The position numbers were made by a program, and so were the translations under genes. The notes under the pieces are model-generated. The model was not told where the DNA came from. It ran no database searches and was given only the letters and a program-made list of their open reading frames with translations. 64,000 nt of DNA from contig NZ_JACIEU010000002.1 in assembly GCF_014197035.1 (NCBI RefSeq), forward strand, positions 1-64,000, read 5' to 3'. This DNA comes from Sphingobium scionense (lineage in GTDB: Bacteria > Pseudomonadota > Alphaproteobacteria > Sphingomonadales > Sphingomonadaceae). Below are positions 8,882-21,988 of this stretch, piece by piece; within the stretch, counting starts at the first letter, position 1; every line of letters begins with the position of its first letter.

Positions 8882-9352
8882 TCAGCCGCTGGTGGCGCCC
8901 CAGACGTCGCTCGCCTTCACGAAGCCCTTCTGGCCCTTGACGTCGAACGCGCACCAGCCGCCTGAGCAGGAACCGATCCGGCCGACCACGCCCTTTTCGG
9001 CGCGGAAAAGGGTGCGGCTGGTGTCGCTCGCGCCCTCGTGCATCGGTGCTTGCGCAGCCGTGACGATCGCGGTGGCGGTATCGCTCAGCAGGCGGACATG
9101 CATCCAGCCCTGGGCACCATCGGGATCTTCCACCTTGCGCCACAGGCCCAGCACCTGCACCACCTTCACCGGCAGGTCGCGGCGCTGATAGACCCAGTTG
9201 GACGGGTAATCGAGGCTGGGGCCGACGCGCATCCGGGCCTCGTCATGCGACAGCGACGCCCAATAGGGCACGGGCTTGGCCGGGGCCGCCGCCGCGCCGC
9301 TCATGTTGGTCAGGGCCGCGATCATGCCCGCGCCCAACAGCAGGCGCTTCAT
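8882..9352 (-). CDS. Exported SH3-domain protein
   Basis: A 156-residue periplasmic protein. The signal peptide MKRLLLGAGMIAALTNMSGAAAA precedes two bacterial SH3-like repeats: MRVGPSLDYPSNWVYQRRDLPVKVVQVLGLWRKV-type residues, then GVVGRIGSCSGGWCAFDV, the latter with a likely disulphide (SCSGGWC). Such SH3b proteins bind cell-wall or protein ligands; this one has no catalytic domain. Start at 9352 is chosen for AAAGGG at 6-base spacing and for the signal peptide; in-frame ATGs at 9370 and 9379 are alternatives adding 6 or 9 residues. It is divergent from the dehydrogenase at 9482, with about 130 bases between. Confidence 0.82.
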   Translation of the reverse strand: MKRLLLGAGMIAALTNMSGAAAAPAKPVPYWASLSHDEARMRVGPSLDYPSNWVYQRRDLPVKVVQVLGLWRKVEDPDGAQGWMHVRLLSDTATAIVTAAQAPMHEGASDTSRTLFRAEKGVVGRIGSCSGGWCAFDVKGQKGFVKASDVWGATSG

Positions 9353-9481
9353 GCCCGACCCTTTGCCCATATCACCCATGGTCTTTCCATACGCGCGTCC
9401 TGCCGGTCGCGACAAGCTTTCAATCGCAGGCAGAAGCATATCCGCTTGACCGGCGGTGCAGGCGGGAATAGCGGCCTTGCT

Positions 9482-10480
9482 ATGGCCAGGAAACCGCGCC
9501 CCGCAACGCCGCGCGTCATCGTGACGCGCCGCCTGCCGCCCAATGTGGAGGCGCGCATGGCCGAACTGTTCGACGCCAGCTTCAACACCGGCGACATTCC
9601 CATGAATCGGGCCGAACTCGCCGCCGCCATGGCGCAGTGCGACGTGCTGGTGCCCTGCATCAGCGACCAGATCGATGCAGATCTGATCGCCGGCGCGCCC
9701 GACCGGCTGCAACTGATCGCCAGCTTCGGCAGCGGCGTCGACCATATTGACCTCGCCGCCGCGCGGACCAGGGGGGTGATCGTCACCAACACACCCGGCG
9801 TTCTGACCGAAGACACCGCCGACATGACCATGGCGCTGATCCTCTCCGTGCCCCGCCGCCTGGCGGAGGGAGAGAAGCTGGTGCGCTCGGGCCAATGGCA
9901 TGGCTGGAGCCCGTCGGGCATGCTCGGCCATCGCATCGGCGGCAAGAAGCTGGGCATCATCGGCATGGGCCGCATCGGCCGCGCCGTCGCCCGCCGGGCC
10001 AGGGCCTTCGGCCTCTCCATCGCCTATCATAACCGTCATCGCCTGCCGTTCGAGGTGGAGCAGGAACTGGAGGCGAGTTGGCATGACGATCTCGAAACGT
10101 TGTTGCGCGAGAGCGACATCGTCTCGATCCATTGCCCGCTCAACGCCGACAGCCGCGGCCTGATCGACGCGCGGCGGATCGGCCTGATGCGGCCCGACGC
10201 CTATCTCATCAACACCTCCCGCGCGGAAATCACCGACGAGCCGGCGCTGATCGCGGCGCTCGCCGAAGCGCGGATCGCCGGCGCCGGGCTCGACGTCTAT
10301 GCCCATGAGCCGGCGGTCGATCCACGGCTGCTGGCGCTCGCCAACGTTACCCTGCTGCCCCATGTCGGCTCGGCGACGTTCGAGGGGCGCGACGCCACCG
10401 GCGCGCGCGTCATCGCCAATATCCGCAGCTGGGCCGATGGCCATCGGCCGCCCAATCAGGTGCTCGAAGGCTGGGTCTGA
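9482..10480 (+). CDS. D-2-hydroxyacid dehydrogenase (glyoxylate/hydroxypyruvate reductase type)
   Basis: A 332-residue cytoplasmic NAD(P)-dependent dehydrogenase of the D-isomer family. The Rossmann motif GMGRIG is at 161-166. The catalytic triad is visible as R247 (NTSRAEI), E276 (DVYAHEP) and H294 (LLPHVGSAT). The family reduces 2-oxoacids such as glyoxylate or hydroxypyruvate; the GSGVDHID and LLPHVGSAT wording is close to glyoxylate reductases, but substrate is inferred only. The start MARKPRPATPRV at 9482 gives the usual family length, while a much longer open frame upstream is non-coding. An EcfG-type promoter for the next gene begins 14 bases after its stop. Confidence 0.9.
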   Translation: MARKPRPATPRVIVTRRLPPNVEARMAELFDASFNTGDIPMNRAELAAAMAQCDVLVPCISDQIDADLIAGAPDRLQLIASFGSGVDHIDLAAARTRGVIVTNTPGVLTEDTADMTMALILSVPRRLAEGEKLVRSGQWHGWSPSGMLGHRIGGKKLGIIGMGRIGRAVARRARAFGLSIAYHNRHRLPFEVEQELEASWHDDLETLLRESDIVSIHCPLNADSRGLIDARRIGLMRPDAYLINTSRAEITDEPALIAALAEARIAGAGLDVYAHEPAVDPRLLALANVTLLPHVGSATFEGRDATGARVIANIRSWADGHRPPNQVLEGWV

Positions 10481-10493
10481 TCGCTGCGCGGGC

Positions 10494-10518
10494 GGAACAA
10501 TGCGCGCTTTCCTCCGTT
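10494..10518 (+). promoter_or_regulatory. Predicted EcfG (general stress sigma) promoter
   Basis: GGAAC (10494-10498), 16 bases, CGTT (10515-10518): an exact match to the GGAAC-N16/17-CGTT consensus of the alphaproteobacterial general stress sigma factor EcfG. It lies 34 bases before the DUF1328 start and so is well placed to drive it and the DUF5818 gene. Confidence 0.75.
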
Positions 10519-10551
10519 TGGAAACCTCAGAGAAACGGAAGGAAGCCCACC

Positions 10552-10737
10552 ATGATTCGTCTTGCCATCATTGCCCTCGTGATCGCAGCCGTGCTGGCCG
10601 TCCTTGGCTTCGGCGGCGCCGCCGGCACCTTCGTCGGCATCGCCAAGTTGCTGTTCGGGATCGCCATCGCCCTGTTCCTGATTTTCCTCGTGCTGGGCCT
10701 TCTGGCTGGCAAGGGCATCAAGGATGCGATAGACTGA
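10552..10737 (+). CDS. DUF1328 small membrane protein
   Basis: A 61-residue protein with two hydrophobic helices (about 3-24 and 32-54) split by GFGGAAGTFVGIAKLLF, the signature of DUF1328 (UPF0391). Function is unknown; homologues are small inner membrane proteins, often stress-induced. Start has a strong GGAAGGA. The EcfG-type promoter just upstream indicates induction under general stress, and the gene is followed after only 5 bases by a DUF5818 gene that is likely translationally linked. Confidence 0.9.
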   Translation: MIRLAIIALVIAAVLAVLGFGGAAGTFVGIAKLLFGIAIALFLIFLVLGLLAGKGIKDAID

Positions 10738-10742
10738 CACGC

Positions 10743-10946
10743 ATGATCGAGATTGGCGCTGGAGTGGATGAAACCGGGCGGTTGCTGCGCGATGAGGCCG
10801 GATTCCTGCTCCAGCGCGATCTGGGTGGCACTTGGCGACTGGTGCTGCTGCGCGTGCCGGTCGATCATGTCGAAAAACGGGTCCGGGTGCGCGGCTATTA
10901 TGCCGGCAACGACATTGTCGAAGCGGATGGCGTAGCCGCCGCCTGA
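10743..10946 (+). CDS. DUF5818-like small protein
   Basis: A 67-residue protein: an opening strand ETGRLLRDEAGFLLQRD, then GGTWRLVLLRVPVDHVEKRVRVRGYYAGNDIVEADGV. The pattern of a small beta-barrel-like domain matches sphingomonad DUF5818 proteins, which I recognise by layout rather than by firm motif. It has no signal peptide. It starts 5 bases after the DUF1328 stop with no independent ribosome binding site, so translation probably depends on the upstream gene; both would fall under the EcfG promoter. Function unknown. Confidence 0.7.
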   Translation: MIEIGAGVDETGRLLRDEAGFLLQRDLGGTWRLVLLRVPVDHVEKRVRVRGYYAGNDIVEADGVAAA

Positions 10947-11000
10947 GCCGGCATCTGACTATCTTGCCAGAATCGTTGCGCCGCGCGATCAGTTGCGCCC

Positions 11001-12755
11001 ATGCGCAAGATCATTTCCCTGATGCTCGCCGTTGCGGCGCCCGCTCTGGCTCACGCCCAGACTCCCCATGACCAACTGACCCAGGTGATCGACGATCACT
11101 GGACATGGTATCTGTCGGTCCATCCGGTGGAGGCGACCGCGCGCGGCGTGCGCGATTATGACGACCAGATTTCCGACCTGTCGCTTGACGCCCGCGATGC
11201 CCAGATCAAGGCGGAGCAGGGCTTCGTCACCCGCCTGGACGCCGTGTCGGAGGCCGGACTGGACGCCGCCGACAAGGTCAATCGCGCGGTGCTGCTCTGG
11301 ATGCTGCGTGACGACATCGCCAGCGACAGGCATCCGGCCGAACGGCTGATGCTCTTCACCACTTATTATAGCTGGCATCAGGGCTTTTCCGGCATGGCCG
11401 ACGGCCTGCCTTTCTACACGCGCGCCGATTATGAGAGCTATTTGAAGCGCCTCGCCCTCTACCCCAGGCAGAATGGCGACGGTATGGCGATCACGCGGCA
11501 GGCGATCGAGGGCGGCTATGTGCTGCCCTGTTCGGTGCTGGGCGGCTTTGCCAAGGGGATCAGCGGCATCGTTGCGGGTCCGCCGGAAGGGACGCGTTTC
11601 TACGAACCCTTCACCCGTACCAAGCCGCGCGACATCAGCGATGCCGACTGGACGGCGCTGCAGGCCCGCGCGGTGGCGGTGATCCGCGATATCATCACGC
11701 CGGAATATGGCAAATGGCACGCCCTGTTCGTGGCGGATTATCTGCCCAAATGCCGCAAGAGCGACAGCGCATCGACCCTGCCGGGCGGGGCGGCCTGGTA
11801 TGCGAGCCGCGTGCGCACCCACACCACCACCGACCTGACGCCCGACCAGATTCACCAGATCGGGCTGGATGAGGTCGCGCGCATCGGCAAGCGGATGGAC
11901 GCGATCGCAGCCAAGGCCGGCTATCCCAGCCGCGCGGCCTTCATCCGGCATCTGCGCACCGACCCCAGTTTTTATGCCAAGACGCCCGAGGAACTGCTGC
12001 GCGTCGCCGCGCGCCAGGCCAAGACGATCGACGGCCTGCTGCCGCGCTATTTCGCGACGCTGCCGCGCCTGCCCTATGGCATCAAGCCGATTCCGGCGGC
12101 CGAGGCGGAGGGCACGACCACGGCCTATTATGGCCCCGGCGCGCCCGAAGCGGGGATTTCCGGCACCTATTGGGTCAACACGTCGAAGCTCGACCAGCGG
12201 CCCTTCTGGGAATTGCCGGCGCTGACCGCGCATGAGGCGGTGCCGGGCCATCACAACCAGATCGCGCTGCAGCAGGAATTGCCGCTGCCGCCATTCCGCA
12301 AATATCTCGCCGGCTTCACCGCCTATGTCGAGGGCTGGGCGCTCTACACCGAATATCTGGGTGAGGAGATGGGTCTCTACGACACGCCCGAAAAGATGAT
12401 GGGCCGCCTGTCCTACGAGATGTGGCGCGCCTGCCGGCTGGTGGTCGACACCGGCATCCATGCCAAGGGCTGGGACAAGGCAAAGGCGGTCGCCTTCATG
12501 AAGGCGAACAGCGCACTCAGCGACGCCAATATCGATGCGGAGGTCAATCGCTATATCAGCTGGCCGGGGCAGGCGCTGGGCTACAAGCTGGGCGAGATCA
12601 AGATCCGCGAACTGCGCGCGCGGGCGGAGCAGCAGCTTGGGGCCAAATTCGACCTGCGCCGCTTCCATGACGCCGTGCTGTCGCAGGGGGCGGTGCCGCT
12701 CACCGTGCTGGAAAGCCAGATAGACGGCTGGATCGCTGCGGAAAAGGCGCGCTGA
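11001..12755 (+). CDS. Exported DUF885 family putative metallopeptidase
   Basis: A 584-residue exported protein with a clear signal peptide (MRKIISLMLAVAAPALAHAQ). The DUF885 family hallmark HEAVPGHH lies at 411-418; the HExxx-GHH arrangement resembles a zinc peptidase site, with later EGWALYTEYLGEE providing a conserved glutamate helix. The family is widespread in sphingomonads and predicted to be periplasmic or surface peptidases; the substrate is unknown. Length fits the family (about 580-610). It stands alone between the stress pair and acnA. Confidence 0.88.
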   Translation: MRKIISLMLAVAAPALAHAQTPHDQLTQVIDDHWTWYLSVHPVEATARGVRDYDDQISDLSLDARDAQIKAEQGFVTRLDAVSEAGLDAADKVNRAVLLWMLRDDIASDRHPAERLMLFTTYYSWHQGFSGMADGLPFYTRADYESYLKRLALYPRQNGDGMAITRQAIEGGYVLPCSVLGGFAKGISGIVAGPPEGTRFYEPFTRTKPRDISDADWTALQARAVAVIRDIITPEYGKWHALFVADYLPKCRKSDSASTLPGGAAWYASRVRTHTTTDLTPDQIHQIGLDEVARIGKRMDAIAAKAGYPSRAAFIRHLRTDPSFYAKTPEELLRVAARQAKTIDGLLPRYFATLPRLPYGIKPIPAAEAEGTTTAYYGPGAPEAGISGTYWVNTSKLDQRPFWELPALTAHEAVPGHHNQIALQQELPLPPFRKYLAGFTAYVEGWALYTEYLGEEMGLYDTPEKMMGRLSYEMWRACRLVVDTGIHAKGWDKAKAVAFMKANSALSDANIDAEVNRYISWPGQALGYKLGEIKIRELRARAEQQLGAKFDLRRFHDAVLSQGAVPLTVLESQIDGWIAAEKAR

Positions 12756-13073
12756 CAAGAACGCCGATAAAGGCAAGATATGGGGCGGGGCGGGACTGAT
12801 TTCCACGCCCCGCGCACAATAAAAGTGCAGCCCTCGTGCGCTCTGCTGCGAATGATTTTCAGTAAGCGAAAATGGCGGAAATAAAGGCGGTTTCGACCAT
12901 TTTGTCCCTTTGACTTGGCGGTGGCAATCTGTATGCCACCGCTCATCGGGACACACTTGCTTCGACCATAGGTTGGGGCGCCTCCCTCCACCTTGCCGCG
13001 TCTTCGTGGCTTCTGGTGGGAACGCGACGCTTCCTTCCGCATGGCCGGGCCTATGCGAGGAGACGCATATCTT
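12756..13073. other. acnA leader region with possible sigma70 promoter
   Basis: 318 bases without a gene. TTGACT (12910-12915), a 16-base spacer and TATGCC (12932-12937) make a modest housekeeping promoter match about 140 bases before acnA, leaving a fairly long leader. A GC-rich stretch after the DUF885 stop (GGGGCG with CGCCCC) could pair but lacks a U tract. No gene or repeat is otherwise seen. Confidence 0.35.
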
Positions 13074-15743
<2,670 letters not shown>

Positions 15744-15832
15744 GCGATTTCAAGTCAGATGGCACATCTGACGACTTGGAAATCGCGGCAAACAAAGAGC
15801 AGGAGCATGTCCAACTTCGGCGGACCATGCTC
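15744..15832. repeat. Two intergenic palindromes downstream of acnA
   Basis: The first (15744-15786) begins GCGATTTCAAGTCAGATG and its right half returns as CATCTGAC..ACTT.GAAATCGC, a stem of about 18 bp with small bulges around a 3-base loop. The second (15803-15832) pairs GAGCATGTCC with GGACCATGCTC around AACTTCGGC. Neither has a U tract. They look like intergenic palindromic units rather than simple terminators; an mRNA 3'-end role for acnA is possible. Confidence 0.6.
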
Positions 15833-15864
15833 TTGATCGCTTGACGCGCTGAGCTAAGGAATGA

Positions 15865-15895
15865 GGGCTCTCTCCGCGAGGAGGGAGCCCTTTTT
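15865..15895 (+). terminator. Rho-independent terminator
   Basis: GGGCTCTCTCC and GGAGGGAGCCC (one G-U pair) form an 11-bp stem with the loop GCGA followed by TTTTT. It closes the acnA transcript 13 bases before the next start codon. Confidence 0.85.
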
Positions 15896-15907
15896 CCTTG
15901 GGGGTGG

Positions 15908-16165
15908 ATGGTGGCGCTGTTCGTGGAGATCGTCGGCTGGGCCGGCGCGATATTGGTGCTGATCGCCTATGTCGGCGTTTCGACCGGGCGGCTGTCGGGC
16001 GGGTCGGCGACATTCCAGTGGCTGAACGCCGTCGGCGCCGCCTTCTTCATCCTCAACACCTGGTGGCATGACGCCTTTCCCTCGATGGTGCTCAACATCA
16101 TCTGGGCGGTCGTCGGCTTTTCCACCCTGTGGCGTATCTTCCGTCGGAGAATGTCCCCGTCATGA
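15908..16165 (+). CDS. CBU_0592-like small membrane protein
   Basis: An 85-residue inner membrane protein with three hydrophobic segments (about 3-24, 36-52, 59-77). The pattern GWAGAILVLIAYVGVSTGRL...QWLNAVGAAFFILNTWW matches the CBU_0592 family, of unknown function. Its last four bases, ATGA, contain the start codon of the following cyclase-family gene, so the two are translationally coupled. A strong terminator directly upstream implies that a promoter must lie in the few bases between, or that the terminator is read through. Confidence 0.8.
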   Translation: MVALFVEIVGWAGAILVLIAYVGVSTGRLSGGSATFQWLNAVGAAFFILNTWWHDAFPSMVLNIIWAVVGFSTLWRIFRRRMSPS

Positions 16166-16833
16166 CCCGCTTCATCGATCTCAGCCATGCCATCGAACAT
16201 GGCATGACCACCTATAAGGGCGTCGCCGCGCCGCATATCTGCGATTACTGGACCCGCGAACAGTCGCGCGCCAACTATGCCGATGGCAGCGCCTTCCAGA
16301 TGGGGCGGATCGACATGGTGTCGAACACCGGCACCTATCTCGACGCGCCCTTCCATCGCTTCGAGGAAGGCGACGACCTCTCGATGCTCGATCTCGGCCG
16401 GCTGGCCAGCTTGCCGGCGATCGTGGTGCGGCGGCCGTTCGGCGCGGTGGGCCTGGCGACGGACGCCGCCCATCTCGACGGCATCGACGTCGACGGCCGC
16501 GCGGTGCTGGTCCACACCGGCTGGGACCGGCACTGGCGCACGCCGGCCTATTATGAGGATCATCCCTTCCTGACCGAGGCGGCGGCGCAGATGCTGGTGG
16601 TGCGCGGCGCCCGGCTGGTCGGCATCGACAGCCATAATATCGACGATACCCGCCCCGGCACCGGTCGCCCGGTCCATCGCGAGTTGCTGGGGGCCGGTGT
16701 GCTGATCTGCGAACATATGACCAATCTGGGCGCGCTGCCCGATGCCGGCTTCGCCTTCACCGCCGTGCCGCCCAAGATCGTCGGCATGGGCACATTCCCG
16801 GTGCGGGCCTTCGCGCAAGTCGATCCAGCATGA
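16162..16833 (+). CDS. Cyclase family protein (kynurenine formamidase-like)
   Basis: A 223-residue protein of the metal-dependent cyclase/kynurenine formamidase fold. It opens FIDLSHAIEHGM and carries the family motif region at 55-65. The usual HxGTHxDxPxH is here N55-T-G-T-Y59-L-D61-A-P-F-H65, so two of the standard metal-binding histidines are replaced by Asn and Tyr while D61 and H65 remain. Later GIDSHNID and GVLICEHMTNL are conserved. It may be a clade with altered metal site or substrate; kynurenine formamidase activity should not be assumed. Start at 16162 overlaps the upstream stop by ATGA. Confidence 0.82.
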   Translation: MTRFIDLSHAIEHGMTTYKGVAAPHICDYWTREQSRANYADGSAFQMGRIDMVSNTGTYLDAPFHRFEEGDDLSMLDLGRLASLPAIVVRRPFGAVGLATDAAHLDGIDVDGRAVLVHTGWDRHWRTPAYYEDHPFLTEAAAQMLVVRGARLVGIDSHNIDDTRPGTGRPVHRELLGAGVLICEHMTNLGALPDAGFAFTAVPPKIVGMGTFPVRAFAQVDPA

Positions 16834-16956
16834 TCTTGTGATGCTGCCTTCAAGCATGACATCGCTGTTAGGCTTCGGCTTTCACTTGAACTGAGAGGCG
16901 TTAGCGCCGATACTATGACGATCGGCCGAGAAAGGCCGTCCAAGGAGATTTTACCC

Positions 16957-17691
16957 ATGGCCAATTGGTCCGACCCCCGTTCCGACATCGCAGGCTTTGG
17001 CAGTGCCAGCGCCGCGCGCAGCGAGGCGTTCGATGCCGGGCTGCGCAAATATATGCTGTCGGTCTATAATTATATGGCGAGCGGCGTGCTGCTGACGGGC
17101 ATCGTCGCGCTGCTGTTCGCATCGAGCGGCCTTGCCTATCAGGTGTTCGCCGGCCCCGGCATCCTCAAATATATCGTGATGTTCGCGCCGCTGGCCTTTG
17201 TCATGGTGCTGAGCTTCGGCATCAATCGGCTGTCGACCGTCGCCACCCAGGCGCTGTATTGGGCCTATGCGGCGGTGATGGGCGTGTCGTTGTCCTACAT
17301 CTTCCTGGCCTATACCGGCACCTCGATCGCGCAGACCTTCTTCGCGACCGCCGCGGCCTTCGCCGGCCTCAGCCTGTTCGGCTACACCACCAAGAAGGAT
17401 CTGTCGGGCTTCGGCACCTTCCTGATCATGGGTGTGGTCGGCCTTCTGGTCGCCAGCCTGATCAACATCTTCCTGCGTTCCAGCATGATGGATCTGGTGA
17501 TCAGCGCCGTCGGCGTGCTGCTGTTCGCGGGCCTCACCGCCTATGACACGCAGAAGATCAAGAGCATCTATGCCCATGTCGCGGGCACCGACATGATGGG
17601 CAAGTCGGTGGTGATGGGGGCGCTGAACCTCTATCTCGACTTCATCAACATGTTCCTGTTCCTGCTGCGCCTGTTCGGCGATCGCCGCTGA
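16957..17691 (+). CDS. Bax inhibitor-1/YccA family membrane protein
   Basis: A 244-residue integral membrane protein with seven hydrophobic helices and a soluble N-terminus (MANWSDPRSDIAGFG). The BI-1 signature is seen in the last third: DTQKIKSIY within LTAYDTQKIKS, and NLYLDFINMFLFLLRLFG at the C-terminus. The family includes E. coli YbhL/YccA; the latter modulates FtsH. Start is set by AAGGAG ahead of ATG 16957. It ends at a very strong bidirectional terminator and stands as a single gene. Confidence 0.93.
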   Translation: MANWSDPRSDIAGFGSASAARSEAFDAGLRKYMLSVYNYMASGVLLTGIVALLFASSGLAYQVFAGPGILKYIVMFAPLAFVMVLSFGINRLSTVATQALYWAYAAVMGVSLSYIFLAYTGTSIAQTFFATAAAFAGLSLFGYTTKKDLSGFGTFLIMGVVGLLVASLINIFLRSSMMDLVISAVGVLLFAGLTAYDTQKIKSIYAHVAGTDMMGKSVVMGALNLYLDFINMFLFLLRLFGDRR

Positions 17692-17714
17692 TAGCGGTTG
17701 AACGGAAAGCCAAG

Positions 17715-17748
17715 AAAAGGCCCGGCGGACATCTCCGCCGGGCCTTTT
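17715..17748. terminator. Bidirectional terminator
   Basis: A perfect 11-bp stem GGCCCGGCGGA/TCCGCCGGGCC (17719-17729 with 17734-17744), loop CATC, flanked by AAAA and TTTT. It separates the convergent BI-1 and GST genes and serves both. Confidence 0.92.
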
Positions 17749-17770
17749 GCTTTGTGGGGAAGGGGCAGGC

Positions 17771-18403
17771 TCAGCCCTGCTTCTGCATTTCGGCGATCAG
17801 GGCGTTGTCGATCTCCTTCTGCCGCTTATAGGCGGGGCGTTCGCGCAGCCGGGCGGCATAGGCCTCGAACGCCGGGCGGCTGGGGATGGTGCCAAAGGCG
17901 AGCCCCCAGTCGATCTGCGCGCCGACATAGACGTCCGCCGCGGTGAAGGTACCGCCGCAGATCCAGCTACGTCCGGTGACCGCCGTTTCCAGCGTATCGA
18001 GCGTGTCGTCGAACGAACCATAGCCCGCGCTGCGCTCCCGCCCCTCGGGCAGGACGAAGCCCATCGCCTTGTTGGTGACTGCGGCCTCCACCGGACCGGC
18101 GGCGAAGAAGAGCCAGCGATAATAATCGGCCCGGTCATCGGTCGCCGGCGCCAGGCCGGCGGCCGGGAAGGCGTCGGCCAGATAGGCGCAGATGGCAGCG
18201 CATTCGGTCACCACCTTGCCGCCATGGACGATCGCCGGCACCTTGCCCATCGGGTTGATCGCGCGATAGTCAGCCGTCTTCATCCCGCCGGCATAGTCCA
18301 GGATCACCGCCTCATAGGGCGCGCCGACCTCCTCCAGCATCCAGCGGGCGATCTGCCCGCGCGACATGGGGTTGGTATAGAGAAGAACCGGGTCCGCCAT
18401 CAT
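17771..18403 (-). CDS. Glutathione S-transferase family protein
   Basis: A 210-residue cytoplasmic GST. The N-terminal thioredoxin-like domain opens with PVLLYTNPMSRGQIARWMLEE, where S14 is the likely catalytic serine or polar residue; the cis-proline KVPAIV and the ESxA-like TECAAICAYLA are present. The C-terminal helical domain includes FTAADVYVG. Probable role is detoxification or a glutathione-dependent reaction; substrate unknown. A clear GGAGG precedes the start. It is 60 bases downstream of the S9 peptidase gene on the same strand, with no terminator between, so cotranscription is possible. Confidence 0.92.
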   Translation of the reverse strand: MMADPVLLYTNPMSRGQIARWMLEEVGAPYEAVILDYAGGMKTADYRAINPMGKVPAIVHGGKVVTECAAICAYLADAFPAAGLAPATDDRADYYRWLFFAAGPVEAAVTNKAMGFVLPEGRERSAGYGSFDDTLDTLETAVTGRSWICGGTFTAADVYVGAQIDWGLAFGTIPSRPAFEAYAARLRERPAYKRQKEIDNALIAEMQKQG

Positions 18404-18462
18404 GCATCCTCCTAGAAAAGTGGCGGGAACATATCATGAACGACATGGTCCCGCCAGCGCGA

Positions 18463-20529
<2,067 letters not shown>

Positions 20530-20635
20530 GATAACCTCGAAACGGAAGGATGGCGCGAGACTTGCCGGATTTTCCTTTCGTTTCAAGTGCAAGTCGTGGC
20601 CGGGGCGCGACAGGCCGGGTCGCGCCCCTTTTATG

Positions 20636-21871
20636 TCAGCAGCCTACGCCTGCTGCACCAGCCAGCATCCCGCCAAGGCCGCCCTTGCATTTCTTCTTCC
20701 TGGGCGGCGGATTGTCGCTCGAGGCATCGGCGCTGTCGTCGCCCTGGCTCATCATCGATCCCATGTCCGGCCCGTTGAGCATCCACATGGTGTTGGACCG
20801 ATAGCGCACACGGGTGATCCATTCCGGTTTCCAGGCGATCTTGGGATCGGCCGGGCGCGGCGGATAGGCGAAATTGGCTTCCGGCCCATAGGCGTAAAGG
20901 CTGCCCATCAGCATGTCGCCGCCCGACTGCACCACCTGCGAGGGCACGGTGCAACTGGTCTGGCTGGGCGGCATCACGACCTTGTCGCCGATCAGCTTGC
21001 GCACGGCACCGGGGGACAGCCAGTCCCACACCGGCCCGCCGAACGCCTGGCTGGCCGAGGAGGCCCACCACACCATGTCGCCGCCCTGCTTGGCCGCGAA
21101 CACCCAGGCATAATAGCCGGTCGCATTGGGCACCGCATTCCAGCTCAACTGGGTCGCGCCACCCGCCGCCGGGCTGGCGCGACCCGTGATCGGCGGCATG
21201 AAGTCCTGGTTCAGCGCGAACTTGATCTCGGGCGCATAATTGCCGGCGATGCGATGGTCGCCGATCAGCGATGAATTGCCCGACAGCGTCTTGCGCGTCT
21301 GGCCATTGGGCCATTCGCCATAGGTCTTGCTGTTGGTGAAGCGGACCTGCCATTCCTGCGGGATGGCCGCGCCGGTCATGTAGAGGCCGGGCGGAAACTG
21401 GCCCCGCGCGACCTTGGCGAAATCGATCACCACCGGCTGGTTCGGCCCGGCGGTCGCGCCGCAGCCCCAATAGATGAGCAGCCGCCCCTTGGGCTTCTCG
21501 CCGGGCAGCGCCGGCTCGTCGCTTGGCGTGACCTTGGGCGTGACCAGCGGGACGGAGGCGCCCAGCCGGGCGCCGGCGGGCATATAATGTTCGGCCGCCG
21601 GCGAACCGCTCGCGGCCTGGGTCGATCCCAGGCGCAGCACCAGTTCATGGATCGGCTGGTTACCGCCGCCCATCATCATCGACATGGCCCCGCCCATACC
21701 GCCGCCGCCCGCCATCGCGGCCATGCCGGACATGGTGCCGGCATCCATCGAATAGCGGGCGATCGGTCCGCCGGCCTGCTGGCTGGCGCCCGGCGTGGCG
21801 AGAAGGGTGAAGCTGAGGGTAAGGGCAGCGACGCGCGGCACGGCAGGCCGCAGATGAAGCAAAGTGGACAT
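20636..21871 (-). CDS. Exported protein of unknown function, methionine/glycine-rich N-terminus
   Basis: A 411-residue protein not assigned to a family. A signal peptide (cleavage near ATPGASQ, residue 31) leads to a short Met/Gly-rich stretch with GGGMGGAMSMMMGGG (about 55-70). The mature part has beta-rich, Trp-rich blocks: RLLIYWGCG, QWQVRFTNSK-like strands and two places with WNAVPNATGYYAWVF, reminiscent of an Ig/fibronectin-like fold. It ends in a basic, Cys-containing tail (PPPRKKKCKGGLGG). GGGGAA precedes the start. Neighbouring minus-strand genes encode another unknown exported protein and an S9 peptidase. Metal binding by the Met run is only a guess. Confidence 0.75.
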   Translation of the reverse strand: MSTLLHLRPAVPRVAALTLSFTLLATPGASQQAGGPIARYSMDAGTMSGMAAMAGGGGMGGAMSMMMGGGNQPIHELVLRLGSTQAASGSPAAEHYMPAGARLGASVPLVTPKVTPSDEPALPGEKPKGRLLIYWGCGATAGPNQPVVIDFAKVARGQFPPGLYMTGAAIPQEWQVRFTNSKTYGEWPNGQTRKTLSGNSSLIGDHRIAGNYAPEIKFALNQDFMPPITGRASPAAGGATQLSWNAVPNATGYYAWVFAAKQGGDMVWWASSASQAFGGPVWDWLSPGAVRKLIGDKVVMPPSQTSCTVPSQVVQSGGDMLMGSLYAYGPEANFAYPPRPADPKIAWKPEWITRVRYRSNTMWMLNGPDMGSMMSQGDDSADASSDNPPPRKKKCKGGLGGMLAGAAGVGC

Positions 21872-21988
21872 GCATTCCCCTATGAAGGCGTGGAAGACAT
21901 GCGACCTTTTTGTTCTGGAGTCGGCTTAGCAGCTTTTGCCGGCGGCGGGGAGAGGGCAGCCGCTGATGACTGCCCTCTCATTCCCGGT

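Noticed and set aside
12910..12937. Strong sigma70 promoter for acnA
   Set aside because: The -35 is good but the -10 (TATGCC) is weak, so it is mentioned only as a possibility within the leader region.
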